Shown piece after piece: positions 5,728 to 6,507 of a stretch of DNA of 6,507 bases; positions within the stretch are counted from its first letter, which is position 1; the number at the start of each line of letters is the position of its first letter. The notes beneath the pieces were generated by a model. That model had not been told where the DNA came from, made no database searches, and was given only the letters and a program-made list of their open reading frames with translations. The position numbers and the translations under genes are program-made. The stretch is from an uncultured Eubacterium sp. (lineage in GTDB: Bacteria; Bacillota; Clostridia; Oscillospirales; Acutalibacteraceae): contig CAMFQI010000075.1 in assembly GCA_945980015.1 (NCBI GenBank), forward strand, positions 1 to 6,507. The letters run 5' to 3'.

Positions 5728-6507
5728 TCATCATTTTTACTTCATCAAAGCTATCTGTAATTTCCTTTGACGGCTTTGAGGTGCAAAGAGATACCAAAAT
5801 ATTTACTGCCAATCCGATAAGGAATGCAGGCAAAAGCTCATAAATATTAAGCACCGGCGAAAGCTTTGCAATAAAGAATTTCCAAACAAATACCATTGCG
5901 CCGCCTACGATAATTCCTGCAAGTGCGCCGTATTTGTTGCTTCTTCTCCAAAACAGTGACAAAAGCATAACCGGTCCGAATGCCGCACCGAAGCCTGCCC
6001 AAGCAAAGGATACAATCTTGAATACCGAGCTATTCTCGTCCCAAGCAACGATTACGCCGATAACTGCGATAGTAATGAGTGTTACTCTTGCAACAATCAT
6101 TTTTGCGGTTTCGCTGAGATTAAGTCTAAACAGTCCGCCCAAAATATTTTCACTTGCCGACGACGACGCCGCAAGAAGCTGACTGTCCGAAGTTGACATA
6201 GTCGAAGCGAGAATACCTGCAAGAATTACACCGGCAATTAACGCAGGCAAAATTCCGTGAGAAGCAAGGTAATTTGCAATTTGAATAATAATTGTTTCTT
6301 TATCGACTGCGGCACCCGACTGAGTAAGAGTTGAAAGCGTACCGTTTGCCATAAGTGCATTACCTACAACGCCGATAAGAATTGCAACAGCCATTGAAAT
6401 AACAACCCAAACAGTTGCAACACGGCGTGAAGTCTTAATCTTGTTCGGATCTTCAATAGCCATAAATCGAAGAAGAATATGCGGCATACCGAAATATCCG
6501 AGACCCC
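5723..6507 (-). CDS. PutP-like sodium:solute symporter, C-terminal part (5' end outside window)
   Basis: This is a member of the sodium:solute symporter family (SSF), inner-membrane transporters that use the Na+ gradient for uptake. The reading frame stays open to the window edge (GLGYFG precedes the Met at 6487), so this internal Met is not the start; about 260 of an expected 490-510 residues are visible. The GYFGMPHILLRFMA stretch closely matches the Na+/proline symporter PutP, where the fourth-from-start GQPHI glutamine is usual and here is Met. Counting from the Met at 6487, ASTMSTSDSQLLAASS (residues 94-109) corresponds to the PutP helix carrying the Na+-site Ser340/Thr341. FAWAGFGAAFGPVMLLSLFW (151-170) is another strongly conserved SSF segment. 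About six further hydrophobic helices follow to the hydrophilic tail. Proline is the likely substrate but another amino or organic acid is possible. The regulator gene follows 14 bases downstream. Confidence 0.92.
   Translation of the reverse strand, partial: GLGYFGMPHILLRFMAIEDPNKIKTSRRVATVWVVISMAVAILIGVVGNALMANGTLSTLTQSGAAVDKETIIIQIANYLASHGILPALIAGVILAGILASTMSTSDSQLLAASSSASENILGGLFRLNLSETAKMIVARVTLITIAVIGVIVAWDENSSVFKIVSFAWAGFGAAFGPVMLLSLFWRRSNKYGALAGIIVGGAMVFVWKFFIAKLSPVLNIYELLPAFLIGLAVNILVSLCTSKPSKEITDSFDEVKMMK

Noticed and set aside
5337..5843. Several + strand open frames (5337-5609, 5371-5760, 5429-5710, 5652-5843)
   Set aside because: They are antisense to the DtxR-family gene and the symporter end, overlap each other in different frames, lack good ribosome binding sites and have no family features.
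6485..6487. Met codon at 6487 (-) as start of the symporter
   Set aside because: The frame continues upstream as GLGYFG, which belongs to a conserved internal PutP segment, and about half of the expected protein is missing. The true start is outside the window.

Overview
The window looks like chromosomal DNA of a Gram-positive anaerobe of the class Clostridia, probably a gut member of the Ruminococcaceae/Oscillospiraceae type. The basis is indirect: moderate G+C by eye, strong AGGTGG/GAGGTG-type ribosome binding sites, consensus sigma-A-like promoters, hairpin-plus-T-run terminators, and protein families typical of that group (a clostridial-type MATE pump, a cytoplasmic GH31 glucosidase and a small DtxR-type regulator). 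No marker gene fixes the taxonomy.

Layout on the + strand: bases 1-215 hold no gene I can support, but contain a small palindrome (63-79), a good promoter (88-116) and a strong terminator-like hairpin (168-196) directly before a MATE-family multidrug/Na+-type efflux gene (216-1565). A clear terminator (1574-1610) closes that unit. A second promoter (1621-1649) drives a two-gene operon: a type-B carboxylesterase (1674-3008) whose stop overlaps by one base the start of a GH31 alpha-glucosidase-type glycosidase (3008-5290).

Layout on the - strand, converging on the first block: the C-terminal half of a PutP-like sodium:solute symporter (5723 to the window edge, 5' end missing), then after 14 bases a short DtxR/MntR-family metal-dependent repressor (5352-5708). 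A hairpin at 5299-5338 between the convergent units can serve as terminator for both.

How it may work together: esterase and glycosidase lack signal peptides and are translationally coupled, which suggests joint intracellular processing of a small, possibly acylated, glycoside. The efflux pump is transcribed separately. The symporter and regulator share a transcript, with the regulator's ribosome binding site in the loop of a small hairpin.

I see no mobile element, CRISPR array, tRNA or rRNA, and nothing that amounts to a clearly new system. The most interesting points are the terminator-like hairpin in the MATE leader, the shortened esterase with Asp at the expected catalytic Glu position, the DtxR-type (iron-like) metal ligand set in the short regulator, and the hairpin at the symporter-regulator junction.
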